This document shows positions 25,400 to 34,056 of a stretch of DNA of 39,254 nucleotides, in pieces. Source of the stretch: an uncultured bacterium (GTDB lineage Bacteria; Bacillota; Clostridia; Oscillospirales; Oscillospiraceae). The first letter of the stretch is position 1; the number at the start of each line of letters is the position of its first letter. A model generated the notes under the pieces. It was not told the DNA's origin. It was given only the letters and a program-made list of their open reading frames with translations, and did no database searches. A program made the position numbers and the translations under genes. Location of the stretch: positions 1 through 39,254 of the forward strand of contig CANRXB010000023.1 of the NCBI GenBank assembly GCA_947643715.1, written 5' to 3'.

Positions 25400-26323
25400 T
25401 TACAGGATCGTGACATAGCGTTTGATCTCGTCCCGCATCTTTTCTGCGGCGGCTCGGGCGGCGTCCTGGTAGTCGGAGCCGTCTTTCCCGGTCTTTTGCC
25501 ACGCGCACATGATGGAACGGGAGGCGTTGACGATCGCGCCCCGGCCCAGTTCGTCGAAAGCGGATCTCACGTCGGCGGCAGTGCCACCCTGGGCCCCATA
25601 GCCGGGGACGAGGAAAAAGGTGCGGTCCAGGCGGCGGCGCAGCTCCTTGAGGACGGAGGGATGGGTGGCGCCCACAACGGCGCCCAGAGCCTGATAGCCG
25701 TACCGGCCTTCGGTACCCTGGCCCCAGCGCTGGATGAGGTCGCCCATGACGGTATATACCAGCCGGTCGCCCGCCACGATGTCCTGGAGCTCTTTAGAAG
25801 ATGGGTTGGAGGTCTTGGCCAGCACGAAAGCGCACTTGTCCCGCTTCGTACAGTCCTCCAGGAAGGGCTTGACGGCGTCGGAACCCATGTAGCCGTTGAG
25901 GGTGACGCAGTCGGCGTCGAACACCGGGCAGGAGGTGGAGCCGACTTGGATGGAGCCGAGCCACGCTTCGCTGTAGGCGGCGGCGGTGGTGCCGATGTCG
26001 CCCCGTTTGACGTCAGCGATGATGAACAGGTCCTTGCTCTTGGCGTAGGCGGTGATCTCCTCCAGCGCTTTCATGCCCCGCCAGCCCAGCATCTCGAAAT
26101 AAGCGGCCTGGGGCTTGACGGCGGGCACCACGTCCGCCAGCGCATCGATGAGGCCGCAGTCGAATTCCTGCACGGCTGCGGCCGCGGCCTCCAGCGTCTC
26201 GCCGGCGCGATCGATATGCTTTTTCAAGATGGAAGGCGGCACGTATTCCACTCGGGCGTCCAGCCCGGCCACGGTGGGGTTCTTTTTTTCCTTGATCTTA
26301 TCCTGAAGTACATCGAACGACAT
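25400..26323 (-). CDS. pyrF: Orotidine 5'-phosphate decarboxylase, long (type 2) form
   Basis: The 307-residue enzyme makes UMP from OMP in the last step of the pathway. The catalytic IADVKRGDIG carries D104, K106 and D109, and VPGYGAQGG near residue 235 binds phosphate. Length and N-terminus (PTVAGLDAR) fit the longer bacterial subfamily rather than the 230-residue form. The start is 3 bases after the pyrC stop, so the two are tightly coupled. Confidence 0.95.
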   Translation of the reverse strand: MSFDVLQDKIKEKKNPTVAGLDARVEYVPPSILKKHIDRAGETLEAAAAAVQEFDCGLIDALADVVPAVKPQAAYFEMLGWRGMKALEEITAYAKSKDLFIIADVKRGDIGTTAAAYSEAWLGSIQVGSTSCPVFDADCVTLNGYMGSDAVKPFLEDCTKRDKCAFVLAKTSNPSSKELQDIVAGDRLVYTVMGDLIQRWGQGTEGRYGYQALGAVVGATHPSVLKELRRRLDRTFFLVPGYGAQGGTAADVRSAFDELGRGAIVNASRSIMCAWQKTGKDGSDYQDAARAAAEKMRDEIKRYVTIL

Positions 26324-26326
26324 GTT

Positions 26327-27601
26327 TCAGCCCTCCTGATAGATGATGTTTCCCTGGGAAATGGTGTACTTGACTTTTCCCCGCACGGTCCGGCCGTGGA
26401 AGGGGGTGTTGCGGCCTTTGGATAGGAACTGGTCCTTGTCGACGATCCATTCCCGATCGGGGTCGAAAAGGACCAGATCGGCGTCGCGGCCCACGCCAAG
26501 GGTGCCTTTGTCCAGGCCCAGCAGGGCGGCGGGGGAGGCGGACATGAGGGCGAGCACCCGCTTGAGCGGCAGCAGCCCGGTGTGATACGTTGCGGTGAGA
26601 GCCAGCGCCAGGGACGTCTCCAGTCCTACCATGCCGCTGGGGGCTTCCGGCAAAGGTCTGGCCTTCTCCTCAGCGGTGTGTGGGGCGTGGTCGGTGACGA
26701 TGGCGTCGATGGTCCCGTCTGCCAGCCCGGCCAGGATGGCCTCCACGTCCGCCCGGGTGCGAAGGGGCGGATTGACCCTGGCCAGGGAGCCTTGGCGGAG
26801 CACTTCGTCCTCGGTAAGGATGAAGTACTGCGGACATGTCTCGCAGGTGACTCGGATGCCCCGCCTCTTCGCCTGGCGGACGATCTCCACCCCTTTGCCG
26901 GTGGAGATGTGGCAGATATGGACGTGGGCGCCGGTCTCCTCCGCCAGCATCACGTCCCGCATGATCTGGAGCTCCTCGGCGATGGCGGGACGGCCGGGAA
27001 GGCCGAGCCGGGCGGATATCCTGCCCTCGTTGACGGCATAGTTGCACACCATGTCCCGGTCCTCGCAGTGGTCCAGCAAGGGTAGCCCCAACTTTTTGGC
27101 CTGGATCATGGCTTGGCGGAGCAAAGCGAGATCCTGGATGGGCACGCCGTCGTCGGTGAGAGCGGGGGCCCCGGCGGCTTTCAGCGCGGCGAAGTCGGTG
27201 AGCTGTTCCCCCATCTGCCCCACCGTCACCGCGCCGGCGGGGAGGACGTGGATCTTCGTAGGCGCAGCCTTTTCCCGTACCAGCTCCACGACGGCTGGGC
27301 AGTCGGTAGCGGGCCGGGTGTTGGGCATGGCGACCAGGGTGGTGACGCCGCCATGAGCGGCGGCGGCGCAGCCGGTGGCCACGGTCTCTTTGGCCTCGAG
27401 CCCTGGCTCCCGCAGGTGGACGTGGATGTCCACGAGCCCAGGGGCCACGATCAGGCCAGAGGCGTCGATCGTCCGCGCGCCGTCGCTGGGCAGGGACCTG
27501 CCCAACTGGGCGATCTTCCCGTTTTCGATATGGATATCCAGGTGGCCGTCGATTTCGTGGGCGGGATCGATGACCCGCCCGCCTTGGATCAGAAGCCGCA
27601 A
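26327..27601 (-). CDS. pyrC: Dihydroorotase, class I, TTG start
   Basis: The 424-residue zinc hydrolase cyclises carbamoyl-aspartate to dihydroorotate. It has the metal-binding DIHVHLREPG with H60 and H62, MPNTRPATD, LLDHCED and TDHAPH. It begins with TTG at 27601-27599; AGGAGG 8 bases upstream and the canonical N-terminus (LLIQGGRVIDP) support this non-ATG start. It is the first gene of the pyr operon in the window; pyrB and carAB are not here. A TATAAT -10 lies 45 bases upstream. No PyrR-type attenuator is evident in the short leader. Confidence 0.95.
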   Translation of the reverse strand: MRLLIQGGRVIDPAHEIDGHLDIHIENGKIAQLGRSLPSDGARTIDASGLIVAPGLVDIHVHLREPGLEAKETVATGCAAAAHGGVTTLVAMPNTRPATDCPAVVELVREKAAPTKIHVLPAGAVTVGQMGEQLTDFAALKAAGAPALTDDGVPIQDLALLRQAMIQAKKLGLPLLDHCEDRDMVCNYAVNEGRISARLGLPGRPAIAEELQIMRDVMLAEETGAHVHICHISTGKGVEIVRQAKRRGIRVTCETCPQYFILTEDEVLRQGSLARVNPPLRTRADVEAILAGLADGTIDAIVTDHAPHTAEEKARPLPEAPSGMVGLETSLALALTATYHTGLLPLKRVLALMSASPAALLGLDKGTLGVGRDADLVLFDPDREWIVDKDQFLSKGRNTPFHGRTVRGKVKYTISQGNIIYQEG

Positions 27602-27645
27602 AGGGATGCCCTCCTCCGTGATTCAGTGATATCGTTGGTCCATTC

Positions 27646-27674
27646 ATTATATAGTAAAAAAGATGTGAGCGCAA
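27646..27674 (-). promoter_or_regulatory. Promoter of the pyr operon
   Basis: Perfect -10 TATAAT (27651-27646) with a 17-base spacer to TTGCGC (27674-27669), a partial -35. The leader to the TTG start is about 40 bases, too short for a classical attenuator. Confidence 0.65.
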
Positions 27675-27693
27675 CGGACAAAAGAAGAAGAGA

Positions 27694-27712
27694 TCGATGC
27701 CTGGGGCATCGA
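27694..27712 (-). terminator. Second hairpin downstream of rnpB
   Basis: Eight-base stem (27694-27701 with 27705-27712) and a 3-base loop. On the - strand it is followed by a T-rich tract (TCTCTTCTTCTTTT), so it could be the effective rnpB terminator ahead of the pyrC promoter. Confidence 0.5.
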
Positions 27713-27736
27713 AAATCAGGATAAGATGGACAATAG

Positions 27737-27765
27737 GACACGGGGCCCCTTCGGAGCCCCGTGTC
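27737..27765 (-). terminator. Hairpin directly after RNase P RNA
   Basis: Ten-base stem GACACGGGGC/GCCCCGTGTC starting 6 bases past the RNA 3' end, with a short inner GC helix. The T-run after it is poor (CTATTG). Confidence 0.55.
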
Positions 27766-27770
27766 TGGTG

Positions 27771-28121
27771 CAAGTGAGCCTGTAAGCCGGGTTCTGTCAT
27801 TCAAGACAGCCATCTATCTAGGCGTGTCGTTGCCGGCACGCTCCAGCCGCCTCCTGAACACGGCCGGGCCAGCCGATGTGTTCCCACGGCGTTGCTCCGG
27901 ATAGAGTTTACAGCAATGGGCGCTTCCGCGCCATTGGGTGAGCTCTTACCTCGCCTTTCCACCCTTACCGGCAGACTCGCGTCCACCGGCGGTATATCTC
28001 TGTTGCACTTTTCCTAGGGTCGCCCCCGGCGGGTGTTACCCGTTATCCTTGCCCTGTGGAGCCCGGACTTTCCTCACGGACGGCCTTTCGGCCTGGCCGC
28101 GCGGCTGTCCAGCTCACTTGC
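27771..28121 (-). ncRNA. rnpB: RNase P RNA, bacterial class A
   Basis: The catalytic RNA of RNase P, which trims tRNA 5' ends. On the - strand it has the conserved GAGGAAAGTCCGGGCTC block near its 5' end (about 28080-28060) and ACAGAACCCGGCTTA near its 3' end. The ends pair as helix P1 (CAAGTGAGC with GCTCACTTG), which sets the limits to within a few bases. Length of about 350 nt fits class A. It lies between the pyr operon and the divergent murD gene. Confidence 0.97.
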
Positions 28122-28128
28122 GATTTTG

Positions 28129-28157
28129 ATTGTACTTCAATTTTAGGTGATTGTCAA
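28129..28157 (-). promoter_or_regulatory. Promoter of rnpB
   Basis: On the - strand: -35 TTGACA (28157-28152), 17-base spacer, -10 TACAAT (28134-28129), with the RNA beginning about 8 bases further on. Near-consensus, as expected for a stable RNA. Confidence 0.88.
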
Positions 28158-28179
28158 ATGGATTTGGATGGGGTATAAT
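28151..28179 (+). promoter_or_regulatory. Promoter of the murD operon, sharing its -35 with rnpB
   Basis: On the + strand: -35 TTGTCA (28151-28156), 17-base spacer, -10 TATAAT (28174-28179). Five of the six -35 bases are also the rnpB -35 read on the other strand. Confidence 0.78.
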
Positions 28180-28245
28180 AAAACGATACAATATTTTCCT
28201 CCGGGCTCGCAAAATGGGGCCGGGGGTTTGGAGGTGCGGATACTG

Positions 28246-29634
28246 ATGGAGTCGGCGCTGAAGGGATATCTCAGTTCGCTGAAAGGGAAGAAAGTGGCGG
28301 TGATCGGTCTCGGTGTGTCCAATGGGCCGCTGGTGGAAAGGGCGTTGGATGTGGGCGTGCCGGTGCTGGTGTGCGACAAACGCCGGAGGGAGGAGTTCGA
28401 CGGCCGTATCGAGACGCTGGAGCGCAGGGGAGCGAAAATGGCGCTGGGGCCCGGCTATCTGGACCGTCTGGACGGGGCCGACGTGATCTTCCGCACGCCT
28501 GGGCTGAGGCCCGACGTGCCACAGATCGAGAAAGCAGTGGCCGCCGGAGCGGAGCTCACGTCCGAGATGGAGGCGTTCTTGGCGTTGTGTCCCTGCCGTG
28601 TGATCGCAGTGACCGGATCGGACGGCAAGACCACCACGACCACTATCATCGCCGGGCTGTTGAAAGCGGCGGGCTACCGTACCTTCGTGGGCGGGAACAT
28701 CGGCCGGCCGCTGCTGTGCGAAGTAGACGATATCCGTCCGGACGATATCGTGGTGCTGGAACTGTCCTCCTTCCAACTGATGACGGTCCGTCAGAGCCCC
28801 GGCATCGCGGTGATCACCAACCTGGCGCCTAATCATCTGGACGTACACAAGGATATGGACGAATATGTGGCTGCCAAACGGAACATCTTCGCATATCAGG
28901 ATTCCCAGGACCGGCTGGTGCTCAACGCGGACGATGAGATCACTGCGGGGTTCAGCAGTCAGGCCAGGGGAACGGTCGCCCTGTTCAGCCGAAGGAAGGC
29001 GGTGGAGGGTGGAGTGTATCTGAGAGACAGGACCGTGATCTGCAATGGGCGCCCGGTGCTCACTGCGGACGATATCCTCCTGCCCGGCCTGCATAACCTG
29101 GAGAATTACATGGCCGCCATCGCTGCGGTGGATGGTCTGGTGCCGGACGAGACCATCCGTGAGTTCGCCCGGACATTCGGAGGGGTGGCCCATCGCATCG
29201 AGTTGGTGCGGGAGCTGGACGGCGTGCGCTATTATAACGACTCCATCGCGTCCAGCCCCAGCCGGACCATCGCGGGGCTGCGCAGCTTCGATCGAAAAGT
29301 GATCCTCATCGCAGGGGGCTACGATAAGCATATCCCCTATGACGTGCTCGGACCAGAGGTCGTAAAAGGTGTAAAGGCATTGCTCTTGACGGGGGACACC
29401 GCTGAGAAGATCAAGACGGCCACCGTTTCCGCGCCCGGATACCGGGAGGGAGAGCCTGCGATCTATGACTGCGCCGACCTGGAAGGAGCGGTGGAGCAGG
29501 CCCATGCCATAGCGTGCCCAGGGGACGTGGTCATCATGTCGCCAGCCAGTGCGTCGTTCGACCGTTTCAAAAATTTTGAGGAGCGGGGCAACGTGTTCAA
29601 AGAGATGGTAGAGCGTTTGAGCTCGAGATCGTGA
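28246..29634 (+). CDS. murD: UDP-N-acetylmuramoyl-L-alanine--D-glutamate ligase
   Basis: The 462-residue cytoplasmic ligase adds D-Glu to UDP-MurNAc-L-Ala in peptidoglycan synthesis. It has VAVIGLGVSN (17-26) for UDP binding, the ATP loop GSDGKTT (124-130), GGNIGRPL, LELSSFQL, TNLAPNHLD and the C-terminal YNDSIASSP. The ATG at 28246 is 11 bases after GGAGG; the frame is open back to 28147 but that stretch contains the promoter, so the longer start is rejected. It stands outside a division/cell-wall (dcw) cluster and leads a mixed housekeeping operon. Confidence 0.95.
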   Translation: MESALKGYLSSLKGKKVAVIGLGVSNGPLVERALDVGVPVLVCDKRRREEFDGRIETLERRGAKMALGPGYLDRLDGADVIFRTPGLRPDVPQIEKAVAAGAELTSEMEAFLALCPCRVIAVTGSDGKTTTTTIIAGLLKAAGYRTFVGGNIGRPLLCEVDDIRPDDIVVLELSSFQLMTVRQSPGIAVITNLAPNHLDVHKDMDEYVAAKRNIFAYQDSQDRLVLNADDEITAGFSSQARGTVALFSRRKAVEGGVYLRDRTVICNGRPVLTADDILLPGLHNLENYMAAIAAVDGLVPDETIREFARTFGGVAHRIELVRELDGVRYYNDSIASSPSRTIAGLRSFDRKVILIAGGYDKHIPYDVLGPEVVKGVKALLLTGDTAEKIKTATVSAPGYREGEPAIYDCADLEGAVEQAHAIACPGDVVIMSPASASFDRFKNFEERGNVFKEMVERLSSRS

Positions 29635-29653
29635 AAGAAGGAGAGGAACGGAC

Positions 29654-30688
29654 GTGGATACAGAAGGGATATTAGAGCGACTGTGCGCGGTAGGCGCGCC
29701 GTCTGGGTTCGAGCGGCCTGCTGTGCTGGTAGCGAAAGAGCTCCTGGAGCCGTCGATGGACGAGGTCTGGATCGATCGGCTGGGCAACTTGGTCGGTGTC
29801 CGCCGCTGTGGGAAGCCAGGGGCGAAGAAGCTGCTGCTGGATGCCCACTTGGACGAGGTGGGGATGGTCGTCACCGGGATAAAGGACGGGTTCCTCCGCT
29901 TCACGGCCCACGGGGTGGACGCTCGTATGCTGCCCGACCGGGAGGTGTCGGTGCTCACGGACCCGCCCATGCTGGGGGTAGTGGCCTGCTTGCCGCCCCA
30001 TGTGCTGTCTGAGGAGCAGCGAGAGCGCGCCCCGGAGATCAAGGATCTGTTCATCGATGTGGGAATGGACCAGGAGGAGGCGGAGCGGCGCATCCCCATC
30101 GGGACCCCCGTCGTGTATCAGGCGGACGTCGTCCGGCTGGGGGCGCGTCAGATGTGCGCCAAAGCCATGGACGACCGCGCTTGCTTCGCGGCCTTGCTGC
30201 GGGCAGTGGAGCTGCTCCGGGACAAGGAGCTGGACGTGGATCTGTACGTGTTGGGCAGCGTCTGCGAGGAGGTCAGCGGCGTGGGAGCCACGGTGGCCGT
30301 CCAGGCGGTGATGCCGGACTATTGCGTGGCGGTGGATGTGACGCACGGCAGGACGCCGGACAGCGCCAAAGACGAGACCTTCGTCATGGGCGGTGGCCCG
30401 GTGATTGGGATCGGTCCCAATATGACTCGGTGGATGACCAAGCGTCTGTTGGACGATGGGGCGGCGATGGGCATGTCTGTCCAGAAGGAGATCATGGGGG
30501 GCAATTCTGGCACCAATGGCTGGGGGATGCAGATCGCCAATGAAGGCGTGGCGACAGCCATCCTCTCCTTGCCGCTGAAATATATGCATACCCCGGTGGA
30601 AGTGGTGGAGCTGAGCGACGTGGAGGACTGCGCCCGGCTGCTGGCCGCTTTCGTGGTGGATCTGGGGAAGGAGGGCGAAGCGCTGTGA
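29654..30688 (+). CDS. M42-family metallo-aminopeptidase (first of three)
   Basis: The 344-residue protein is a di-metal aminopeptidase of the M42 (FrvX/TET-like) family, which usually forms large dodecamers that digest short peptides. Metal and catalytic residues are visible: AHLDEVG (H65, D67), AMDDR (D173), CEE (E205, E206), VAVDVTHG (D228) and YMHTPVE (H312). It starts with GTG at 29654, with AAGGAGAGG upstream. Its stop overlaps the next start (GTGA). Confidence 0.9.
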   Translation: MDTEGILERLCAVGAPSGFERPAVLVAKELLEPSMDEVWIDRLGNLVGVRRCGKPGAKKLLLDAHLDEVGMVVTGIKDGFLRFTAHGVDARMLPDREVSVLTDPPMLGVVACLPPHVLSEEQRERAPEIKDLFIDVGMDQEEAERRIPIGTPVVYQADVVRLGARQMCAKAMDDRACFAALLRAVELLRDKELDVDLYVLGSVCEEVSGVGATVAVQAVMPDYCVAVDVTHGRTPDSAKDETFVMGGGPVIGIGPNMTRWMTKRLLDDGAAMGMSVQKEIMGGNSGTNGWGMQIANEGVATAILSLPLKYMHTPVEVVELSDVEDCARLLAAFVVDLGKEGEAL

Positions 30689-31707
30689 TCGAGACATTGA
30701 AAACGCTGTGCGCTCTGTCTGGCGTATCTTCCCATGAGGATCAGGTGCGCGATCATATCCGGCGGCAGGTGGAGCCCTATGCCGATGAGATACGCATCGA
30801 CGCGTTGGGCGATCTCATCGTGTCCAAGCGCGGGGCGAAAGCCACTGGGAACAAGTTGATGTTGTCCGCCCACATGGACGAGGTGGGGCTCATCGTCAGA
30901 TCGGTGACGGAGGAAGGATATCTGAAGTTCGGCTGTGTGGGTGGGATCGACCGCTGGGTGCTGCTGGGCAAGCAGGTGTCCGTAGGAGAGAAGGCCGTGC
31001 CAGGTATCATAGGACGAAAGGCCATCCACTTGACGACCGCTGAGGAGCGGAAGAAGGTGCCGAAGCTCACAGAGCTCTATATCGATATCGGAGCGAAGGA
31101 TAGGGACGAGGCTCTGGAGCGGGTCGAGCTTGGGGACATCTGCACCTTCGTCAGCGAAGCGGTGGAGTTTGGCAGCGGGATGCTCAAGGCCAAGGCCATC
31201 GACGACCGGGTGGGCTGTGCCGTGATGATGGAGCTGCTGAAAGAGGATCTGCCCATGGACTGCACGTTCGTTTTCTCCGCCATGGAGGAGGTGGGGACCC
31301 GGGGAGCCTTTGGTGCGGCCTTCTCGGTGACGCCGGAGATAGCCCTGGTCCTGGAAGGGACCACTGCCGCCGATATACCGTCCTTAGAGCCGAACAGGCA
31401 GGTCTGCTGGCCGGGGAAGGGCCCCGTCCTGTCGTGGATGGACGGGGGCGCTATCTACGATCGAGAGCTGTTCGAGCTGCTTCGAGGGCTTGCAGAGGAG
31501 CGCGGTCTGCCTTGGCAGATGAAGCACTATCTGTCCGGAGGGACCGACGCGAAGGCCATCCAGCGCACGAAAGCCGGCGTACGGGTGGCGGGGATCTCGG
31601 CGGCGGTGCGCTATCTCCATGCCCCCAGCAGTGTATGCAGTATTTCTGATGTGGAACAGATGCTCGTGCTGGCCCGGTCGTTCATCCAGGCTGTAGCAGA
31701 GCGCTGA
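30685..31707 (+). CDS. M42-family metallo-aminopeptidase (second of three)
   Basis: This 340-residue M42 paralogue has AHMDEVG (H63, D65), AIDDR (D173), MEEVGTRG (E201, E202), LVLEGT where the first copy has VDVT (E224 in place of Asp, a known natural alternative that can change metal or substrate choice), and a C-terminal YLHAPSS. It starts with GTG after AAGGAGGG and overlaps the previous stop by 4 bases. It probably works on peptides in the cytoplasm; mixed oligomers with its neighbours are possible. Confidence 0.9.
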   Translation: MIETLKTLCALSGVSSHEDQVRDHIRRQVEPYADEIRIDALGDLIVSKRGAKATGNKLMLSAHMDEVGLIVRSVTEEGYLKFGCVGGIDRWVLLGKQVSVGEKAVPGIIGRKAIHLTTAEERKKVPKLTELYIDIGAKDRDEALERVELGDICTFVSEAVEFGSGMLKAKAIDDRVGCAVMMELLKEDLPMDCTFVFSAMEEVGTRGAFGAAFSVTPEIALVLEGTTAADIPSLEPNRQVCWPGKGPVLSWMDGGAIYDRELFELLRGLAEERGLPWQMKHYLSGGTDAKAIQRTKAGVRVAGISAAVRYLHAPSSVCSISDVEQMLVLARSFIQAVAER

Positions 31708-31723
31708 CAGGAGGTTTATCGAT

Positions 31724-32755
31724 ATGGATATGATGAAGGTCTTGACGAGGTTGGCGGTCGCGTTCGGTCCCTCCGGTGCGGAAAGTGAGGTCACCAGCGT
31801 CATCGAGGAGCTGGCACGGGATCATGTGGACGAGATATCGCGGGACACGCTGGGCAATCTGATCTGCCATAAGAAGGGGGACGGCCCTAGGGTGATGTTC
31901 TCCGCCCATGCGGATTCCATCGGTCTGGTAGTCACCCACATCGATGAGAAAGGTTTCGTGCATGTAGGCGCGCTGGGCGGTGTGGGTGCGAAAGACGTGA
32001 TCTATACCCCGGTGCGGTTCCAAAACGGTGTCCGTGGCTTGGTCTGTAAGGACGGGGGAGCCGACCATGATAAGCTCTCGGTGATGGATCTCCGCATCGA
32101 TATCGGCGCAGCTAGCGAGGACGAGGCCAAAAAGTTGGTCCAGATAGGGGATGCCGCAGTGTACGATGCCCCGACTTATCCGGCGGCGGGCCGTGTCGTC
32201 TCGCCTTATTTGGACGATCGGATCTCCTGCCTCATACTTCTCATGGCCATGGAGCGGCTGGAAAAAACAGACAACGACCTGTATTTCGTGTTCTCTGCGC
32301 AGGAAGAGGTAGGGTGCCGTGGCGCAAAGACCGCAGCGTGGGCCATCGACCCGGACTACGGCGTGGCGGTGGACGTCACCTGCGCGGACGATGAACCAGG
32401 GAGCAAGCACCAGGGGAGCAGCGTGTGTGGGAAGGGCGCTGCGGTCAAGGTGATGGACCGTTTGACGATCTGTACGCCTGAACTGGTGGAAAAGCTGATG
32501 TCGTTGGGGAAGGAAAAGGGGATCGCCGTCCAGCGGGACGTGCTGCAGGTAGGCGGCACGGATGCCGGACCGATCCAGGCCACCCGCGCCGGTGTGTATG
32601 TCGGCGGGATCTCGATCCCATGCCGGTACGTCCACACTCCCACCGAGATGGTGGACCTGAACGATGTACAGGCATGTGTGGACCTGGTGGCGGCGTTCTC
32701 CGCGTGCGGACTGGAGCGGCATAGGACGGCCGGACAGGGTGGAGAGTGTAAATGA
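31724..32755 (+). CDS. M42-family metallo-aminopeptidase (third of three)
   Basis: The third M42 paralogue (343 residues) has AHADSIG (H62, D64), where the usual Glu-Val after the Asp is Ser-Ile. It also has YLDDR, QEEVGCRG, VAVDVTCADD and YVHTPTE, so all metal ligands are kept. The conserved GGTDAGPIQ segment is present. AGGAGG 11 bases upstream supports the ATG. The stop overlaps the next gene by 4 bases (ATGA), continuing the coupled operon. Confidence 0.9.
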   Translation: MDMMKVLTRLAVAFGPSGAESEVTSVIEELARDHVDEISRDTLGNLICHKKGDGPRVMFSAHADSIGLVVTHIDEKGFVHVGALGGVGAKDVIYTPVRFQNGVRGLVCKDGGADHDKLSVMDLRIDIGAASEDEAKKLVQIGDAAVYDAPTYPAAGRVVSPYLDDRISCLILLMAMERLEKTDNDLYFVFSAQEEVGCRGAKTAAWAIDPDYGVAVDVTCADDEPGSKHQGSSVCGKGAAVKVMDRLTICTPELVEKLMSLGKEKGIAVQRDVLQVGGTDAGPIQATRAGVYVGGISIPCRYVHTPTEMVDLNDVQACVDLVAAFSACGLERHRTAGQGGECK

Positions 32756-34005
32756 GCGATACTTTACAGATATCGGAGCGCGTGGAGTTGCTGTCCGTGC
32801 AGGCGGAGCGAGGGCTGGAGAGCCAGTTCAGCCGCATCGATGCCGTTTCTCAAGCGAACACACGGAGAGTGTTGGCTGCGTTCCAGAAACACCGAGTGGC
32901 GGAAAGCTATTTTGCAGGCACGACTGGCTATGGCTATGACGATCTGGGACGGGACAAGCTGGACGAGATCTACGCCGAGCTGTTTGGAACAGAGGACGCG
33001 CTGGTGCGTCTGCAATTCGTCAATGGGACCCATGCCATCACCTGTGCCTTGTTCGGGGCATTGAAAGCGGGGGACGTATTGGTGTCCGCGGTAGGCGCGC
33101 CCTATGACACCTTGCTGGGCGTGATAGGTACGACAGACAAGGGCCATGGTTCCTTGAAAGACTATGGTGTCGAGTACCGGCAGGTGGAGTTGGTGGACGA
33201 CGCCCCGGATCTGGACGGGCTCGCCCAGGCGGTCGCCGATCCTAGGGTGAAAGCAGTGTTGATCCAACGCTCGAAGGGATATGCCACGCGTGCGTCCTTA
33301 TCGGTGGATGAGATCGGAGAGATGTGCCGCATCATACGGGCGAAAAACCAGACGGCTGCTATTCTGGTGGACAACTGCTATGGTGAGTTCGTCGAGGAGA
33401 GAGAGCCCACCCATGTGGGCGCCGATCTGGTAGTGGGTTCCCTCATCAAGAACCCCGGCGGCGGTCTGGCGCCCGCCGGAGCATACGTGGCCGGGCGGCG
33501 CGATCTGGTGGAGGGGGCGGCCATGCGCCTCACCTGTCCAGGGATCGGACGGGAGTGCGGCGCCACGTTCGGGAGCAACCGCCTGCTGTATCAGGGGTTG
33601 TTCATGGCTCCGCACACGGTGGCCCAGGCCCTCAAGACGGCCGTTTTCGCGGCCCGGCTCATGGAGCTGCTGGGCTATGAGACGCAGCCGCGCTCCGATG
33701 CGGTCCGCCATGACATCATCCAGATGATCCATCTGGGCGATGCGGGAGCGGTGAGGCGGTTCTGCAAAGGGATCCAATCCGGCGCGCCGGTCGATTCATA
33801 TGTCACGCCTGAGCCTTGGGACATGCCGGGATACGACTGCCAGGTCATCATGGCGGCAGGCGCTTTCATCCAAGGGGCGTCCATCGAACTGTCCGCCGAT
33901 GCGCCCATGCGCGAACCATATACGGTCTATCTGCAAGGCGGGCTGACCTACGAGTCGGGCAAGGCAGGGATCATGCTCGCGGCGGAGGAGCTGCTGCGGA
34001 GCTGA
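32752..34005 (+). CDS. YnbB-type PLP-dependent lyase (methionine gamma-lyase family)
   Basis: The 417-residue fold-type I PLP enzyme belongs to the group called methionine gamma-lyase-like or aluminium resistance protein (B. subtilis YnbB). It has TTGYGYDDLGRD (57-68), VNGTHAI, ILVDNCYGE with the ring-binding D207, and GSLIKNPGG with the PLP lysine K233. The true substrate of the family is not settled; cysteine or methionine C-S cleavage is the usual suggestion. It overlaps the third M42 gene by 4 bases, which points to a shared role in amino acid turnover. Confidence 0.88.
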   Translation: MSDTLQISERVELLSVQAERGLESQFSRIDAVSQANTRRVLAAFQKHRVAESYFAGTTGYGYDDLGRDKLDEIYAELFGTEDALVRLQFVNGTHAITCALFGALKAGDVLVSAVGAPYDTLLGVIGTTDKGHGSLKDYGVEYRQVELVDDAPDLDGLAQAVADPRVKAVLIQRSKGYATRASLSVDEIGEMCRIIRAKNQTAAILVDNCYGEFVEEREPTHVGADLVVGSLIKNPGGGLAPAGAYVAGRRDLVEGAAMRLTCPGIGRECGATFGSNRLLYQGLFMAPHTVAQALKTAVFAARLMELLGYETQPRSDAVRHDIIQMIHLGDAGAVRRFCKGIQSGAPVDSYVTPEPWDMPGYDCQVIMAAGAFIQGASIELSADAPMREPYTVYLQGGLTYESGKAGIMLAAEELLRS

Positions 34006-34026
34006 CATAGGCCGGGCCTGCCAGGG

Positions 34027-34056
34027 CATACAGTTGTCTGTGGGGGTGACTGTATG
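34027..34056 (+). promoter_or_regulatory. Hairpin enclosing the yunB ribosome-binding site and start codon
   Basis: Eight-base stem CATACAGT/ACTGTATG (34027-34034 with 34049-34056), extendable by a G-T and a G-C pair. The loop holds GGGGGTGA, the ribosome-binding site, and the 3' arm contains the ATG. It could limit translation of yunB from the operon transcript. Confidence 0.45.

Noticed and set aside
28147-28245. Upstream start for murD
   Set aside because: This stretch contains the -10 and the leader; the ATG at 28246 has a proper ribosome site and gives normal MurD length.
28114-30099. 661-codon - strand open frame
   Set aside because: Antisense of murD and the first M42 gene, and it runs across the rnpB promoter.
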